Shown: positions 12,239 to 46,438 of the stretch, piece by piece | Layout: every line of letters begins with the position of its first letter | Position numbering within the stretch: the stretch's first letter is position 1 | NCBI RefSeq assembly: GCF_008831285.2 | Contig: NC_045140.1 | Span: 25,748,131-25,812,130 of the forward strand | Origin: Nymphaea colorata | Lineage: Eukaryota; Streptophyta; Magnoliopsida; Nymphaeales; Nymphaeaceae | DNA: 64,000 bases | Reading direction: 5' to 3' | Program-made: the position numbers and the translations under genes | Notes under the pieces: generated by a model | Seen by the model: only the letters and a program-made list of their open reading frames with translations | The model's database searches: none | What the model was told of the DNA's origin: nothing

Positions 12239-14501
12239 TATTTATTTAAATTCAGTATAGAAGAAGGTGGGTCGTGAGCTGGATTTCGCAATTAAATTCT
12301 CACCACACACACGGTTCATGTCGGAAGTAGGCAGTGGCCGGACTAAAAACCTCTCCTGAACTGGTTTGCACGCTGCTCTTTGGATTCCGGCTAATGTGCA
12401 GTAAAAAACTACTCATTGTCGGAGATCACGGCAGTACGAACTTCTGACTTTCTCCGGCACCGTTGCCAATGCTCGCCATTAATGCCCAACTGAGCTTAGA
12501 TTTCTACCCCATCCCCTGTTCATATTGTTTTGTTTAATGTATCATTGGAATTCGAAATATGCCAACGATTCTTTTAAGTTTCACCTTTTCATGAAAATCC
12601 AACAAATATTTTAAAGAGCCATATGGTCTCCCTTGTGAGTTAAGACTTAATTACAACTATGATAGAAGCCTGTTGATATGCATATATAGAAAGCAACATA
12701 AATGGGCCAACTAAGCTGACACTGACCCAGCAACAGAACCAAATAAGGTCAACCAACTACCTACTGGCCTAGCTTACACTTGCTGCCATCGAACTCCTTC
12801 ACCCTATGACCTTCACTTGCTGTCATTTAAGCTCTCAACCTTATTTTTTTGGTTAATAGGCGGTAAATTTCTATTTCAAATTCTAAGTAAAATATGCAAG
12901 TTGAAGCACAACCAAAGCATCACTCAAATTATCATAAAGTAATTTTGAATCTTAAAGTGATGAAGCGAAGGAAGGGGTGATTCGGTATTCACTCGAGCAG
13001 TAAGAATAACCTCCCACTCACCCGAATTGAACTCTGCCATCTAGACCTTTAACTCGGTCTTTGACTTGGGCTGTCGTGCGATATTATAGCAGCTGATGAA
13101 TAGTCTATTGTTATATGTTCGGGTCAAACACGAGTTCAACCCCAGCACTGCATGACACGTGGTGTTTCGGATTTGGTTTGAGAATTTGTTGATTTTTACT
13201 GTATTTTCTTTTCTGGATTAGATCCCCTGCTACCCTAACCAGAAGTAAGAGCTTCCTGTTTATACACTACATTCCAAGTGAATACCAGCCATCCGATGTT
13301 CCCTTTTTTAGCCATACATTAAGAAACAGTAAGCCAACTACACTGTCAGTTTGTCATGTAGTAATAATATTCTAGTTACCCATGTTGTCAATTTGTCATA
13401 TAGTAAAAGTAAAACATTTTTTTTTTTTAACTGTTACATACCATACATATTGTTTTACATTACTCGGGTGTTTTTTTAACTCCTTGTTTCATGAAAGGAA
13501 GAGCTTTAAATATTTGTTTTCCTAAAAAAAAAATAGGTGTTAAAAGAGGCCCACTTCTTCTAGATTCTATTTCTCAGAGCTTTCTTCTGACTCTTGGAGT
13601 TAAGTTAATCCTGTATCGGATTGTTCTGGAAATTAGATGCAAACCATCTTGTTTTGCCATCATCTGTGGACCTTCTAACCAATGGTATAAAAATAAAAAA
13701 TAGTACTAGTCTTTCAGAAATACTATAAAAAATAGTACTACTCTTAAATATTTGACAATAATAAAAAAATACAAATATTCAATGCTGTTGAAAAAAGAAC
13801 CTAGTTTGTCCTGTTAATTAATAAAAACATTTTCTTTTTTGTAAGTATGCTGTTAAGTGGGTGGTAAAAGATACTAATGTACCATTTTATCCATGAAGCA
13901 AAAAATGAGAAACAGTTAAGTTGTGTTTGCTTATATATATATACCATGGATTTGAGGTCCATGCTATTCAGATCCTCTTTTTATTTAAACTAAGGATCTT
14001 AAGTGCCTGAACTATTATAATAGTCGCAGACATGAGATTCGAGGCTATCAAACATGCCCTTAGAGTCTTTCAACAGAGGAAATGCAAACGTAAAAGTTCG
14101 AACTTGTTAATCGCAGTGACATCAAGAGGCAGATGGGTAAACTAATGAAAATATGTCCCTAATTTAACAGTGCATCATAAACGTATACATTCTTTTAACA
14201 ATATTAAAACATTAAATGTGTTTTTTTATTGTTGTTAAAGTTTGAAGTGTCATTTTCAGAAATTTTGATGAATAAATGGTGATGTCTAATTGGCACCTAA
14301 TTCTTTATATAAAAGTGGGAAAACGACGTCATTGTTAATGACTTTATTTATTAGCGCATGTAAACCCTGCTTCATTTGTCTTCTACGTTCCTAAGTCACC
14401 CTACTAAATGGCAGGGCTTTGATCGGTGAGCTACTTTTTACAGTACAGCTCACTACTTTTTACAATAAACACGTAAGTCAGAAAAAAAAATGCTACTCCA
14501 G

Positions 14502-14503
<2 letters not shown>

Positions 14504-14545
<42 letters not shown>
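14504..14545. repeat. (TA)n microsatellite
   Basis: A simple TA run of about 21 units, 120 bases ahead of a three-copy minisatellite. Confidence 0.95.
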
Positions 14546-14547
<2 letters not shown>

Positions 14548-14668
14548 TTATCAAAAATTAATTCACACCCTTTTTTCCTATATCATCCATTGCTTCAAAT
14601 TAATAGCTCTGAATAAATGGTTGGGTTAATCATTCACTTATTATATATATATATTATTATAGAAGTAA

Positions 14669-14769
14669 GCATCTCGAAGCTCGTTCTTTGTGTTTGATCT
14701 TCGCATCTGAAGCTCGTTCTTTGTGTTTGATCTTCGCATCTCGAAGCTCGTTCTTTGTGTTTGATCTTC
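14669..14769 (+). repeat. 34-bp minisatellite, three copies
   Basis: Three contiguous units of 34, 33 and 34 bases begin GCATCTCGAAG or GCATCTGAAG and end TTTGATCTTC. The middle copy lacks one C. There are no non-repeat spacers between units, so this is a tandem minisatellite and not a CRISPR-like array. Confidence 0.92.
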
Positions 14770-15687
14770 TAATATCAAAATTTCTCCAAAATTAGTAGTG
14801 CCAATGACAAAACGTCTCACATCTCCCCGGGAAACGCAACTGATGGGTTGCACGTGGATGCACATTCTGCCTTCCCACGACGAAGAAAACCTACCAAGAA
14901 AAACCTACCAAGAAATTGCCTGATTTCCAAGAACCATGATCAGAACTCTCTTGATTATTAACTAAGTTCTTCCTTCCTGTTTCCTGCAATCTAGGCGGAT
15001 CCCAAGGTGAAAACCGTTAAAAGTTACTCTTGTCTTTTTTTACCGCGGGGGGAGAAGTGCTTGTGGCCCTTCCTTTTCTCCTCCCCCATTAATGAACCGT
15101 TATGGCTTTCTTTCAGAAAGAATGAAACTCTTTCTTGAAGAAGTCCAGTAGGGCCAAGGGGTTGAACAGCCATGTCCAGCAGTGTGTAAGTGGTGACCAT
15201 GATAGTCTCGTGACCTGAGAAAAAAGGAGTGAAAAAAAAATTACTCTGTCTCTGTGTCTGTCTGTCTCTCTCTTTCAGAGATATCTCGCACTCCAAACTT
15301 AGTCTTGGGCAGTTTTGCTTCCTGGGATCTTTTTCTTGGTTGCCTTTCCGCTCCAAGGTGGGAGAATGCAGATACCCGTGTCGTTGCATCGATGAAATTT
15401 TAAGTTGGATCTTGAACGTGAGTGGACGTATAACTTGGATTCTGTTTTTTAGGGGGTTTTAATTTGTGGGTACGCTGAAATTTTTATGTTTTCAGGATTT
15501 CTTGAGAAGGGGATCCTGTTTTTGGTCACTATGATTGCACTCTGAATCGAATATGAAGGCTTATCATGAGTAGGTGTTGTTAGAAGAACATGATTCAGTT
15601 TGATTTTATTCTTTTTGGCAATGTGGCTGTTTGTTGTGATTGAATGGTTTTGATGATTTTTGGAGTGTTTATGTTGTCCTGCTGCAG

Positions 15688-18600
15688 CTTCAGCCCAGTC
15701 CCAGCAGTTTTCCGTTGCGGATTCTGAGCATAGGCCACCATTGGTACCATCAGACAAGAATAGCAATGGCGTCGCATCTCGGAAGCCCAGAACCAGAGAG
15801 GTCAGCTCTCGGTACAAGTCTTCGTTGCCGTTCTCTTCTTCCTCTTCTTCTTCTCTTGCTACTACTCCCACTGTTCCATCGCTCTCGAGAAGATGTCCTT
15901 CCCCGAGTATTTCCCGAGCTTCCCCTTTACCGGATCCGAAGCGAGCCCAATCGGTGGAGAGGAGGCGGACTTCTTCCCCATCTAGACCAACCACGCCTGT
16001 TCACGACTCGAAATTGAACAATGGGCTCTCTGATTCGAAGCGTTTCGTCGGCCGGTCACCGGAGAGCTTATGGCCTTCAACACGCAGTTTGTGCGTTTCT
16101 TTCCAGGCGGATAGTTTCACTCTTCCTATTACCAAGAGAGAACGGCCTGTAAGTCATTCCACGGATCGCACATTGGCGCCGTCTGCGAATAGGCAATGTG
16201 ATTCGCCTGTGCTTCAGCGCAAGGCAACACCAGAGAGGAAACGAACACCATTGAGAGGTAAAAATGCTGATCCGTCTGAGAATTCAAAGCCTTTGGACAA
16301 TTGTCTTTCTAGAAAGATTGATCACCATCGTTGGCCGGGCAGAAGTCTGGTGAAGGGGGATTCCTTAAACAGAAGTGTGGATCTCTCTGATAAAACTAGT
16401 AAAGCTGCTGCGTTGTTAGTACAAGCATGGGGAGCTCGATCAGATGCTATAGGCAGAGGCTTTCAGCAATCTGTAAATGAAGGGAACTTCGCCACGGACC
16501 GCAAACGCGTGGTGAGGCGAATGTCGTTTGATGGAACCGCAGAACATGAGATTAGCAGGACCCTCAATCTGGACAATTTGCATTTAGCTAATAGTAGACA
16601 CTTGCAGACAGACAACACATCCCATGATGCAGACCCTGCGAGCCCGGATTGTTGCTTGCGTTCCTCTGATTCTTCATCTGGTGTGGACTCTGTTTCAACT
16701 GGAAGTGATTTGAATGTAGAGGAACAGATTGGTGATCCGAGAAATTCCAATGGCAGAGCCTCAACAGCTAGGGGAATTGTTGTGCCTGCAAGGTTTTGGC
16801 AGGAGACGAACAATAGGGTTCAACGAACTCATCCACGGAGATACTCTACGCCTGAACGAGACTCAGCGTCTGGCACTTTGGTTGGTTCTCAAACGGTTGG
16901 GCGTCCCAAGCAGCTGTTGTCAAATCCACCAGAAAGGTCTTCTTCAAATCCTCGTTCGAGTAGAACTCAATCTCTACCTGCATCTCCCAATAAATCTTTG
17001 GTAACATCATCGCCTTCACGAGGCTTCATCAGTCCATCCCGGGTGAGGAGTGGGACATCACCTTCAACTAACACTATTGCTAGTCGAACCAGCAATTCTT
17101 CATCCATTCTCAATTTTATGGTGGATGTGAGGAGAGGAAAGAAAGGTTTGAACCAGTTAGAAGATGCTCATCATCTTCGGCTTCTTCACAACAGATATTT
17201 GCAATGGCGATTTGTGAATGCGAGGGCTGATGCTGCTTTAGCCATACAACATGTGGCAGCAGAGGTAGGATTATTAACTTATGTCTTTTAGACTGTCTAA
17301 ATCATTTTTCCAGAATTATATCTACGCATTTTGGCTTCCGTGATACCTTAACATGCTTATTTTCTGAGAGCTTAGCATGGAGAAATATTCCTGGAATAGA
17401 AGGTTGTTTGTGCATGTTTCCGAAGAAAAATAATCGATACTTGTAATGATTTTATAGGATTCCATGGCTGATAATCCAGCAAGACACTATCCACATATTG
17501 AATTCATATCAGAGGATATGGTCATCTAGTCTTTTGATTGTTTGCTAACTTGGCTTTCCATAATTTTTTCCCTCCTTTAGGATGTACATCTGCAATGTTA
17601 CAAACTATTGTTCCCTTTTCAAGAATGGATGCCTCTGGAGTTCTCTGTACCAGGCTTTCCCTTTTCAGTTTTCAATATTTCACTTAGTAGAAGAGTAAAG
17701 AGGCATGAAGAACAACTCTGATCCTAATATTTTCTTTAAGCAGTGCTCCTCAGAAAAGCACTTGAACACTGTCAGATTCACATATACATGCATGTGCATG
17801 TGTCTATATGATAATACATGTATAAGCAAAAATTTCTATATCCAGTGCATACACATGCCTTTGCCAGTGTGTACCTTGTCATATGTGCGTTTGTTTCCAA
17901 ACCATTTTCTTCATCCACATATTACAAAATGCCAAAAACTGCAATAAAGTTGTCTTTTTTCCTTCAAATAAACTGCTTATGTTAGGTTGAAGAAAACAGC
18001 AGTCCATTTCTTTTCTGTTTTTCCTGGCTTTTCTCTAAGTGCATATATAGGTTTTCTATTGATTACTTTGTTGACACCTTTGACTTTTTTTTCCTGTCAG
18101 ATATGCACCAAGTTTTATGTGCCCCTGTTTTTCCTTCGTGAAACCATCTGATCAACTGAATCAACCGGCTAAATATTTGATGGATGCAATGTACATATAG
18201 TTTATTTAACAAATAACAACCTCTGAAGCACATAATTTTAATGTGTAAGGTAAAATATTAAGGACATCAAAAAACATTGACTCCCATAGAAACTTGTTGA
18301 GCCAAAAGCTCACTATGTGAAAGATATCTAGAGCCCTAGACAATCAGATTCAGTTAAACTGTTGTCTTCTAGCTTGGGACAAAAAAGGGCACATTATAAC
18401 TTGGTGAACACCATTCGATCCTCTATATATGTGTGTGTGTGTGTGTGAGTCTGAGCATGTGGGCATTCTCTTAATTTTAATTAAGATATTCCATTGACAT
18501 TCTCTCATTCCCCCCTCATTCCGTCTTCTATATGCTTTTTAGTTGGGTTGTTACATCACTTACAACTTACAAGTACATGACCCTTGGGTGCATGACCTGT

Positions 18601-20751
18601 AACAAATCATCTTGGCTGTTGGTCTTTCCAAAATAGAAGGCTGAGAGAAAATCAAGGAGAAAAAGTTGTTAATTAATGCTAGATGACTAACATATCTTAT
18701 CTCCTTTTTCTTCTTGATTTTCTCTCAGCCTTCCATCTTGGAAAGACAATGACCACCGGTCATGCACCTACCAATTTCTCTCTCTCTCTCTCTCTCTCTC
18801 ATATAGATATGTAAATGTGTGTGTGTGTGTGTATTATGTCCAATATATTTGGTGAATTAGTCCTGCTTTAATTTTCTTTAGCATTCAGAGATTATGTGGT
18901 GTATATGTGGCCTTAATATGATATTTTTGGGGTTATTACTTTCACCCTCATCTTTTTTTAACTCTACATGGCAGGATCTCCTCCACAATGTGTATATGAC
19001 AACTTCAGGTCTTCGTCATTGTGTGACTCTCAAAAGGATCAAGGTGCAACAACTAAGGAGAGATATCAGTTTCTATCTAATACTTAAAGAACAGGTAATT
19101 AAGTCCTTTACATTTATTGTCCTTTTTTAGATCTTAGTAATATAATGGAGTTAATTACCTGATTGAATATGAGCTGCTATCTGATTATTAAATGTAGAAA
19201 AAAATGAATGCACGTTGTTAGTGATGCATCTTACCTTTTAATTTGAGATATTTACATCTTTGTTTCAACAATATGACAAATAACCGCTAGCATCTTTTTA
19301 GTTTCTAAGTTGTGCTCAATTATCTGATTTAGGAATTTAATGTTTTTAGCAACAAGCTTGTATTGTCTTATTTCCGGACATAAAAACTATATTGGTTCTT
19401 AAATGATTTAATGGAGTCACCTGTCCAAAATCTTGCCATTGAAGTGCTAACCTTGAAATAAATCTTTGGATAATTAAGGTTGTGGGTTTTGTTATGCAAC
19501 TAAATTCTGTAGCCTTTTCGCGTTGGTCAATTTTATTATCAACTCATTTTACCACTGTTTTCTTTTCATTTGTATATTACCTTAACAAAGTAATGTGTGC
19601 TCGTGATTGAGATTATTATGGTTGATGTGGTCATAGCCTTAAGGCCATGCTTTCGTTAGTTGTATTATTGTTGTTGTAAGTTGTAACTATTGTTGATCAT
19701 TGGTTGGTCATTTCTATCCATTGTGTGTTTGCCTGGAAATCTGCTTGGCTAGGAGTTCTTTCTAATGTGACCATAAAAGTTTGTTCTGAAATCCTCCTTT
19801 TCTCCTCCTCATTCCTTTCATCAAAAACCTTGACAAATTTGCACTTCTGTATCCATAAATTATTTAAGATTGAGAAATCTATCTGGATCTTGGAGGGAAA
19901 AATGACACTGTAAAATTTGGTTTATGACATTTCTGCTCAGGAGGTATCAATTGGATTAAGTTCTAAATCGTCTTGAAAAGCATACGTCTTTCAAAATTAT
20001 CGTCAGTCACATACTCGGATGAAGCGATGGAGAACTTCAGCCAATTGTGGCTTCGCAAGACTAGGTTCAGTGAAGGAACTTCATTCTAGAAAAATTAGAG
20101 TGCTTGAGGAATAGATGCTGACCATTGACTAAATCCTGTCACATCTTCACTGTAGGTGTCATCTGTTTTCTTTTTGACATTGACTCTGAATTGAAGGGAT
20201 CAAAACTCTTACTTGGACTAAAAGTACAAATAAGGTGGATTTAATAAGATTTTAGGACACCAATCCTATTACACTGCAACTAATCATGAACAAAGGTGTG
20301 CAATCCTGCTTGGTCAGCAAGTAGCTCTCCAGAACCTATTTTCGATTTCTTTGGTAAATATATGTATATAATAACCTTTTAGCATATTGTTTTCTTTTAT
20401 AAGATATTAGCCTTTCAGCTTTATTTTTTTCTGTACCTAGAGAGCTATCCTCCACAAAGTTATTCTTCTCCAGTTCTCCACAAAAATTAAAAAGATTCGT
20501 AGTGTTGATCCATCTAGTTTGCATGATTCAAAGCTAATATCCATGATAACTTCAATGTTTTTAGAATCTATCTTGAATTTTTTTCTTCCCTTTTTCTCCT
20601 CTCAACTTTATTGGATTCTCTTTGGACTTTGTGGGCTTGATAAATTTTGGCTGTTTTCCTTTGTGGTCCATTTTATCTACAAAAAGGATTTTTTTTTTGA
20701 GCATGTAAAAGCAGGAAATGAGCATACCTTTTGGCATTCCATATATATATG

Positions 20752-20792
<41 letters not shown>

Positions 20793-23075
20793 TTATGTGG
20801 TTGAGTGTGCCTTAACAAGTTACAACCATATTTCAGCAAGACTAAAAGTGTGCTGCGGTTACCCACCAATCATATAAGCAATATTATCTATATTTTCTGC
20901 TTTTTTTCTAAAAAAGTAAAGAAACATATATATTCTAAATAAATATGAATTTATAGCTCAAGTTTCTCACAGGAAGCTACATCAAAATTTCAAAGTCATT
21001 CAATTATATTAGGCTTTTTATACAGCTTTCCTTTCTCATTTGTGATCAATATTTCTTTTGGATGAGGACCTTTTGAAATTTCAACATGCAATTTTATTGA
21101 ACTCATGCCAGTTCTTCTTCCTTTTAATACTAAACAGTTTTCCAGAGATGATCATTGTCTTCATTATTTTCTGACTTCTTCCTAGGTCGCTCCAATTTGT
21201 AAATTTTTTCCTTTTAATATTTCTCAGTTCAATTTGAATTGATTTGATCCCTTGTTTTTTTATTCAAGCAGCAATTTCATGCTAGTTTATGCAATTGATC
21301 ACCTAATTCGGCTTTTTAACTACATTTCTGATCTTGAATGGTTAGATACCTTATCTAGATGAGTGGGCCTTGACAGAGAAAGAACATTCTTCTTCTTTAT
21401 CTGCTGCAATTGAAGCTCTGGAGGCTAGTACAATTCGGCTTCCAATTACAGATGGTGCAAAGGTATGTTTTGCTTATTGATTTCAAAAATTCGTGTTGTC
21501 TAATGTCCAGTGGGCAAAATTAGAGAAATTTCCATATAGGGACTTACGTTTTCTGCCCTAATCATGAAAGCTGGCCTTAAATTTTTGACTTATGTGGTCT
21601 TACTCTTACTTTTGCTGCTCTGAAGTATGACCATCAGGTTAAAGTCTGAAGTTTTCTACTTCTCCATATTGTCTAGTTAAGTTGAAAAATGCCGTCCTAC
21701 TTTGTAGAAAAAGGAGAGGACAATTAATGTCATATCATTCAGATATTGATTCACACTGATAAGCTTGTGTGCTCTCGGTCTGTCTCTGCTTCAAACGTTG
21801 AAGCATCCTATGCCATTTTTGTCATTGCTTATGGTAGTATGAGAAGCCCAACGGTGCTTTTGTTGGTAATGAAGCCTATGGTGGAGTTTCTGTTCTCTTT
21901 CTGTCTTTTTTTTTTTGCTTGCTTTGGTATTAACTTTCTAAAGTAAAGAATGGCTAACATATTGCTGGCTTGGCTTTACATTTTTCAGGCAGATATTGAG
22001 GCAGTCAGGGATGCCATTATGTCAGCAGCTGAAGTGATCCAAGCAATGGGTTCACCTGTGCCTTCTCTACTATCAAAGGTGAAAATAACTTCTATCAAGT
22101 CTCATGTAACTTATTACCAATCATGAGTTAAGGTGTTATGACTATGTTCATCAAATCTGTTGCATATGGTAAATGAGTTTCCATCCGCTTAGCACCTGTG
22201 AAGAAATTGCTTGTCGAGATATTTTCTTTTGCATAGGGTTCTCACAGTTGGCAATAGGTTGGAAAATTCACTTATTTTACTTGGTTTCAGCTGTATCCTA
22301 TGTTTGTGAATGTTTTTTCAATATATACTTGTACACTTGGTTGTCATTTTTTTTTATTTCTCAAGTAAATTAATCCATTAACCAGCCGGCTATAATATCA
22401 ATGTCAACACCCTTGTGTAAGCCTTGTCCCTGCAACCATGGCAGTGCCTACTGAAGGTACATAAGCCTGGCCTTTTTAATGTTTTAAAACATCAAGATAT
22501 ATATGAGGTTTGCCAGACTTATTAAGTTGTGCTTAACGCTTGCCTCAAACTTTGTAAGTTGTGTGGGGTTTCTTTAAGTTACTCTGTTATCTGGTTTGGT
22601 CCTGACTAAGCTCACTTTTCTGCAATGGCCCTCGTGCCTAGGTGCTGACATGAAGCCCCTTGATGACTTAGTTGTCCAGCCTCTTTTGCCTTTTTTTAAT
22701 CTCCATAAGGAAGCTTTTGCTCATGTTTAATGTTAGAGGCTTTGTCTTTATCCTTTAACCCAGTTCGTCAATGACTGTGTTTCACAGGCAGAGGACATGA
22801 ATGATTTGATCTCCGAACTTGCTGACACCACTTTGCAAGCTAGAGCCCTGATTAATAAATGTCGAGATCTACTATCAAAAATTGCAGCAATTCAGGTACA
22901 TAACTTTGAATAAAGTATGCATAATACTTTTTGTACGTTTTTACTAGAAGGAGCCAACAACATGGTATCCTGCAAACAGGTGGAAGAATGCAGCCACAGG
23001 ACACACCTGATGCAACTGAAGCGTGCAATTACTGATGAAAAGCAAACAAATCTAGCAGTACAAGGAATGGTTTGA
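15688..23075 (+). CDS. QWRF motif-containing protein (augmin subunit 8 family)
   Basis: Microtubule-binding protein of the plant QWRF/DUF566 family (EDE1, SCO3 and AUG8 relatives), which acts with the augmin complex on spindle, phragmoplast and cortical microtubules. Exons in frame: 15688-17264, 18975-19094, 21346-21462, 21989-22078, 22788-22895, 22980-23075; all introns GT-AG, phase 0 throughout. The first exon encodes a long basic, Ser/Pro/Arg-rich disordered region, with the N-terminal family motif RPPLVPSDKN near 15,731 and the signature QWRF codons at 17202-17213 (context NRYLQWRFVNARA). The short exons encode the conserved C-terminal helical region (SGLRHCVTLKRIKVQQLR, PYLDEWALTEKEHSSSL, QAMGSPVPSLLSK) and end at TGA. 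The total is about 710 residues, near the family norm. No in-frame ATG lies in the first exon before the conserved N-terminus, so a short upstream coding exon is needed and is unresolved; an acceptor at 15694 is as possible as 15688. Confidence 0.93.
18586..18768. mobile_element. MITE-like inverted-repeat element in QWRF intron 1
   Basis: The ends are GGGTGCATGACC and its complement GGTCATGCACC. The inner arms also pair: GGTCTTTCC with GGAAAGAC, then GGCTGAGAGAAAATCAAG with its complement, then GAGAAAAAG with CTTTTTCTT. Only about 40 bases are left as a loop, so the whole 183-bp unit could fold into one long hairpin. This is the structure of a fold-back MITE. I could not define a target-site duplication, so the superfamily is open. 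Confidence 0.75.
18777..18800. repeat. (CT)n microsatellite
   Basis: A simple TC run of about 12 units directly downstream of the MITE-like element, with a (GT)n run about 20 bases further on. Confidence 0.95.
20741..20792. repeat. (AT)n-(AG)n compound microsatellite
   Basis: An AT run with one G interruption passes directly into an AG run of 11 units, inside intron 2 of the QWRF gene (19095-21345). The rest of that 2.25-kb intron shows only AT-rich sequence. Confidence 0.95.
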
Positions 23076-25470
23076 GACTGTGTGGCAGGAGGTTACAGTG
23101 AGTGTAAATTATCTCTTCTTATTGCGGTTTCGCATGTTTAATTTCAAGCTGATTAGATCAATGCCCATGCCTTATCCTAGACTGGGTATCAAGTGCCTCC
23201 TTCCCCATGTGATATTCATGTAATTTTCACATTAAAGTAATTCAAAAAATTCAAGAGTGATAACAAAGAAATCAGAAAGGGGCAGGAAGAATAAAATCTC
23301 TCTCTCTCTCTCTCTCTGTGTTTCATCTAATAATTTTGCCTTCATTCTCGCTGTCTGAACAATCAATTATTCTGTGATTGCTGGTCCTGCTTATCCATAA
23401 ATCTCCATCAGAAGTGATGTTAGTGCTGAGGTACATGGCAGGAAACATGAGGTTGCACACACACATTGGCTGAAGAGCGTTTCTTCTGCCTGCTTCAATC
23501 TGGTTAATAGAAATTCATGCACATGGCTTGTCCTTTAACGGTTGTCCATCCACGTCTGCTTAGTGATTGATCAGTTCTTGCTATCCAATGGACTGAACAA
23601 GCCAGTTCCCAGGCTATGTACTTTGAGATGTTTACTTGAAGATGATATATTGGGTGTACTTATGTGATATAAGTTGACTTGAAACATACGCAAATGCTGC
23701 TTGAAAACGGACTGTTTGATTGTTGAAATGCATTCATATGGTCTTCTATAATACGACCATACATGTATTCACCGGGTGCAGAGTAGATACAGTTAGTATA
23801 TGTGCAGGGATTCAGAAGATGGAAGAACATACAGAGTTAATCTATTAATTGGTTTGCTCATACATCCAAGGTCTACGACAAAGCATTTGCTCGTTAGATC
23901 CAAGAGAGTTGGCATAGCGGGCAGTTTTTTATTATGGAAGCAGTCATTGTTGCCATGGGCATTCATTGCTAACATGCGAGTTAGATCCATCATACACCAC
24001 TGTCGGTCAATTGATTGGAACCAAATAGACCTCATAGTCTCAAGATTGCAACTATTCTTGGTTAAAGCTTGCATGTCATTACAGTGTAAAAGTAAATAAG
24101 TAATCGTCATCGACGATGGAGGTTTAGAATATTTTGAGGGGAGAGAGAATCTGACCCAATGAAAAATCACATGACCCCCTGTAGGTAAGAAAAAGATTTT
24201 TGCTGGAAATACTTCAAATGTATAGCGAAATAACTTTTTTTCACCGACATGTTCGTACAAAAATAAATGATAGAAAAAGAAAAAAAATGCTTTATAAATA
24301 TCAAGCTTGGTAATTTCTGTCAGTCCCAGTCCAGATGCCATAGCATTCAACCACCTCGGCTAGGAATCATCGATCCTAATGAATGGAGATATGATGCAGT
24401 CGGTACAAACTTCATTTTCTTTCAAATACAGTCATTCTATGCGCTAATAATGATGATGACCACTTTTTTTTTTTTTAAATAACTTTTTTGGTGGTTAGTA
24501 TAATGCTTAGGGAATCGCATCTCCTTTCTTTGATATACTTATCGGGTGTTTCTCTTTTCCTTTATTCGCCAACTTTATTCACAGTCCCCGTCATTAAGTA
24601 TATCTTGCATGTGTAAATAAATAGGAAAAATTAAATTTACCTTGAATAATACATGTCTTTCATGTTTAACTTGAACAACATGTTTTGCGCGGCGGTTTAA
24701 AAGAACTGTACTTCTGCACTGAAAAAACATTCATTTTCGGAAGAGGTAGGTTCATGTTGGGGTTTGAAAATGGTCAAGTAGGAGTCAAGCCAAACAAGCG
24801 TTGTTTGGGTTAAGATCCACAATGGACTTGATTGGGTTAAGGTTTGGTGATCACAAAGTCGTACATGAAATTTCATACCAGAGATAGGTCACAAGTTCCG
24901 ATCAAGGGGCACAGAATTTCATTGTGCCTTGCAGCAAACAATCGACGTTAGATAATGAGAACACTATATTTTTAAAATATACAATATAAAAATATTATTA
25001 TTTTTGTTTCAAAAAATGTGATGTGATTATAGACGTTTTAATTGAACAACTAAATGATCATAAAATTTTACAAAACAACAAGGCGTTTATAAAGAACGCA
25101 TCATGGTTCGAACATAACGTTGTTTTTATCAAATGCAGATAAGTTAAACTAATAAGATACAGTATACCGGTCAAAATATCACATGATCCGATCATTCATG
25201 GTTCGGAAAGTAACACCCATGAAACCGATGACAAGCCTTCTATGCAACTGCCTATCAAAACTTTAATTTTTTATACAGTCGAAAAAATCACGTAGTGTGT
25301 GGACATGGTCAAGAACGGGATCGCGACTGGCGACCCATTGAAAAGTTCGGGTCGGGTTGACCCGATGTCAACCGTTTTTTAACCCTAGCAGGCAAAATTG
25401 CTTGGAGGCAAAGAAATGCAGATTGAGCACGCGAGTGGCGCCTAACGAACGCGATCCCGGGAACGGGATG
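23076..25470. other. intergenic DNA between the QWRF and AlaRS genes
   Basis: The first part is the QWRF 3' UTR; an AATAAA-like word (23,290) just before a (CT)n run at 23,297-23,317 is a possible poly(A) signal. A 185-codon minus ORF (23793-24350) has no recognisable domain and includes a poly-Phe/Lys low-complexity stretch, so I do not call it a gene. The last 500 bases are the AlaRS upstream region, becoming GC-richer from about 25,310. Confidence 0.6.
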
Positions 25471-25474
25471 CGGG

Positions 25475-25480
25475 TATAAA
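25475..25480 (+). promoter_or_regulatory. candidate TATA box of AlaRS
   Basis: TATAAA within GCGGGTATAAAGTGG lies 40 bases before the first AlaRS ATG (25515) and 166 before the second (25641). With the usual 25-35 base spacing, transcripts would start around 25,503-25,512. The first ATG would then be only a few bases from the cap, which favours ribosomes scanning past it to the second ATG. Confidence 0.45.
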
Positions 25481-25514
25481 GTGGACCGCTCAGGAGAGGA
25501 AACCCTGGCCTTTC

Positions 25515-46438
<20,924 letters not shown>

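Larger units (their letters stand above)
9480..14500. other. intergenic DNA with repeat fragments
   Basis: No gene is supported. The stretch holds CT tracts (10,090-10,106; 10,917-10,936), a diverged duplicated segment (10,522-10,612 against 10,959-11,085), a 25-bp tandem pair at 11,739 and a TA microsatellite at 12,209. From about 12,600 to 14,400 it is AT-rich with T/A tracts and only short ORFs. Confidence 0.5.
17265..18974 (+). other. intron 1 of the QWRF gene
   Basis: This 1.7-kb GT-AG intron has no exon-like sequence. It holds a short (GT)n run at about 18,430, an inverted-repeat MITE-like element (18,586-18,768) and a (CT)n run directly after it. Confidence 0.85.

Noticed and set aside
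14669-14769. Regular repeats resembling a CRISPR array
   Set aside because: The units are contiguous without unique spacers, number only three, and the genome is a plant's.
23793-24350. 185-codon minus-strand ORF between the QWRF and AlaRS genes
   Set aside because: No recognisable domain; it contains a poly-Phe/Lys stretch from a simple sequence tract; no promoter or splice partners seen.
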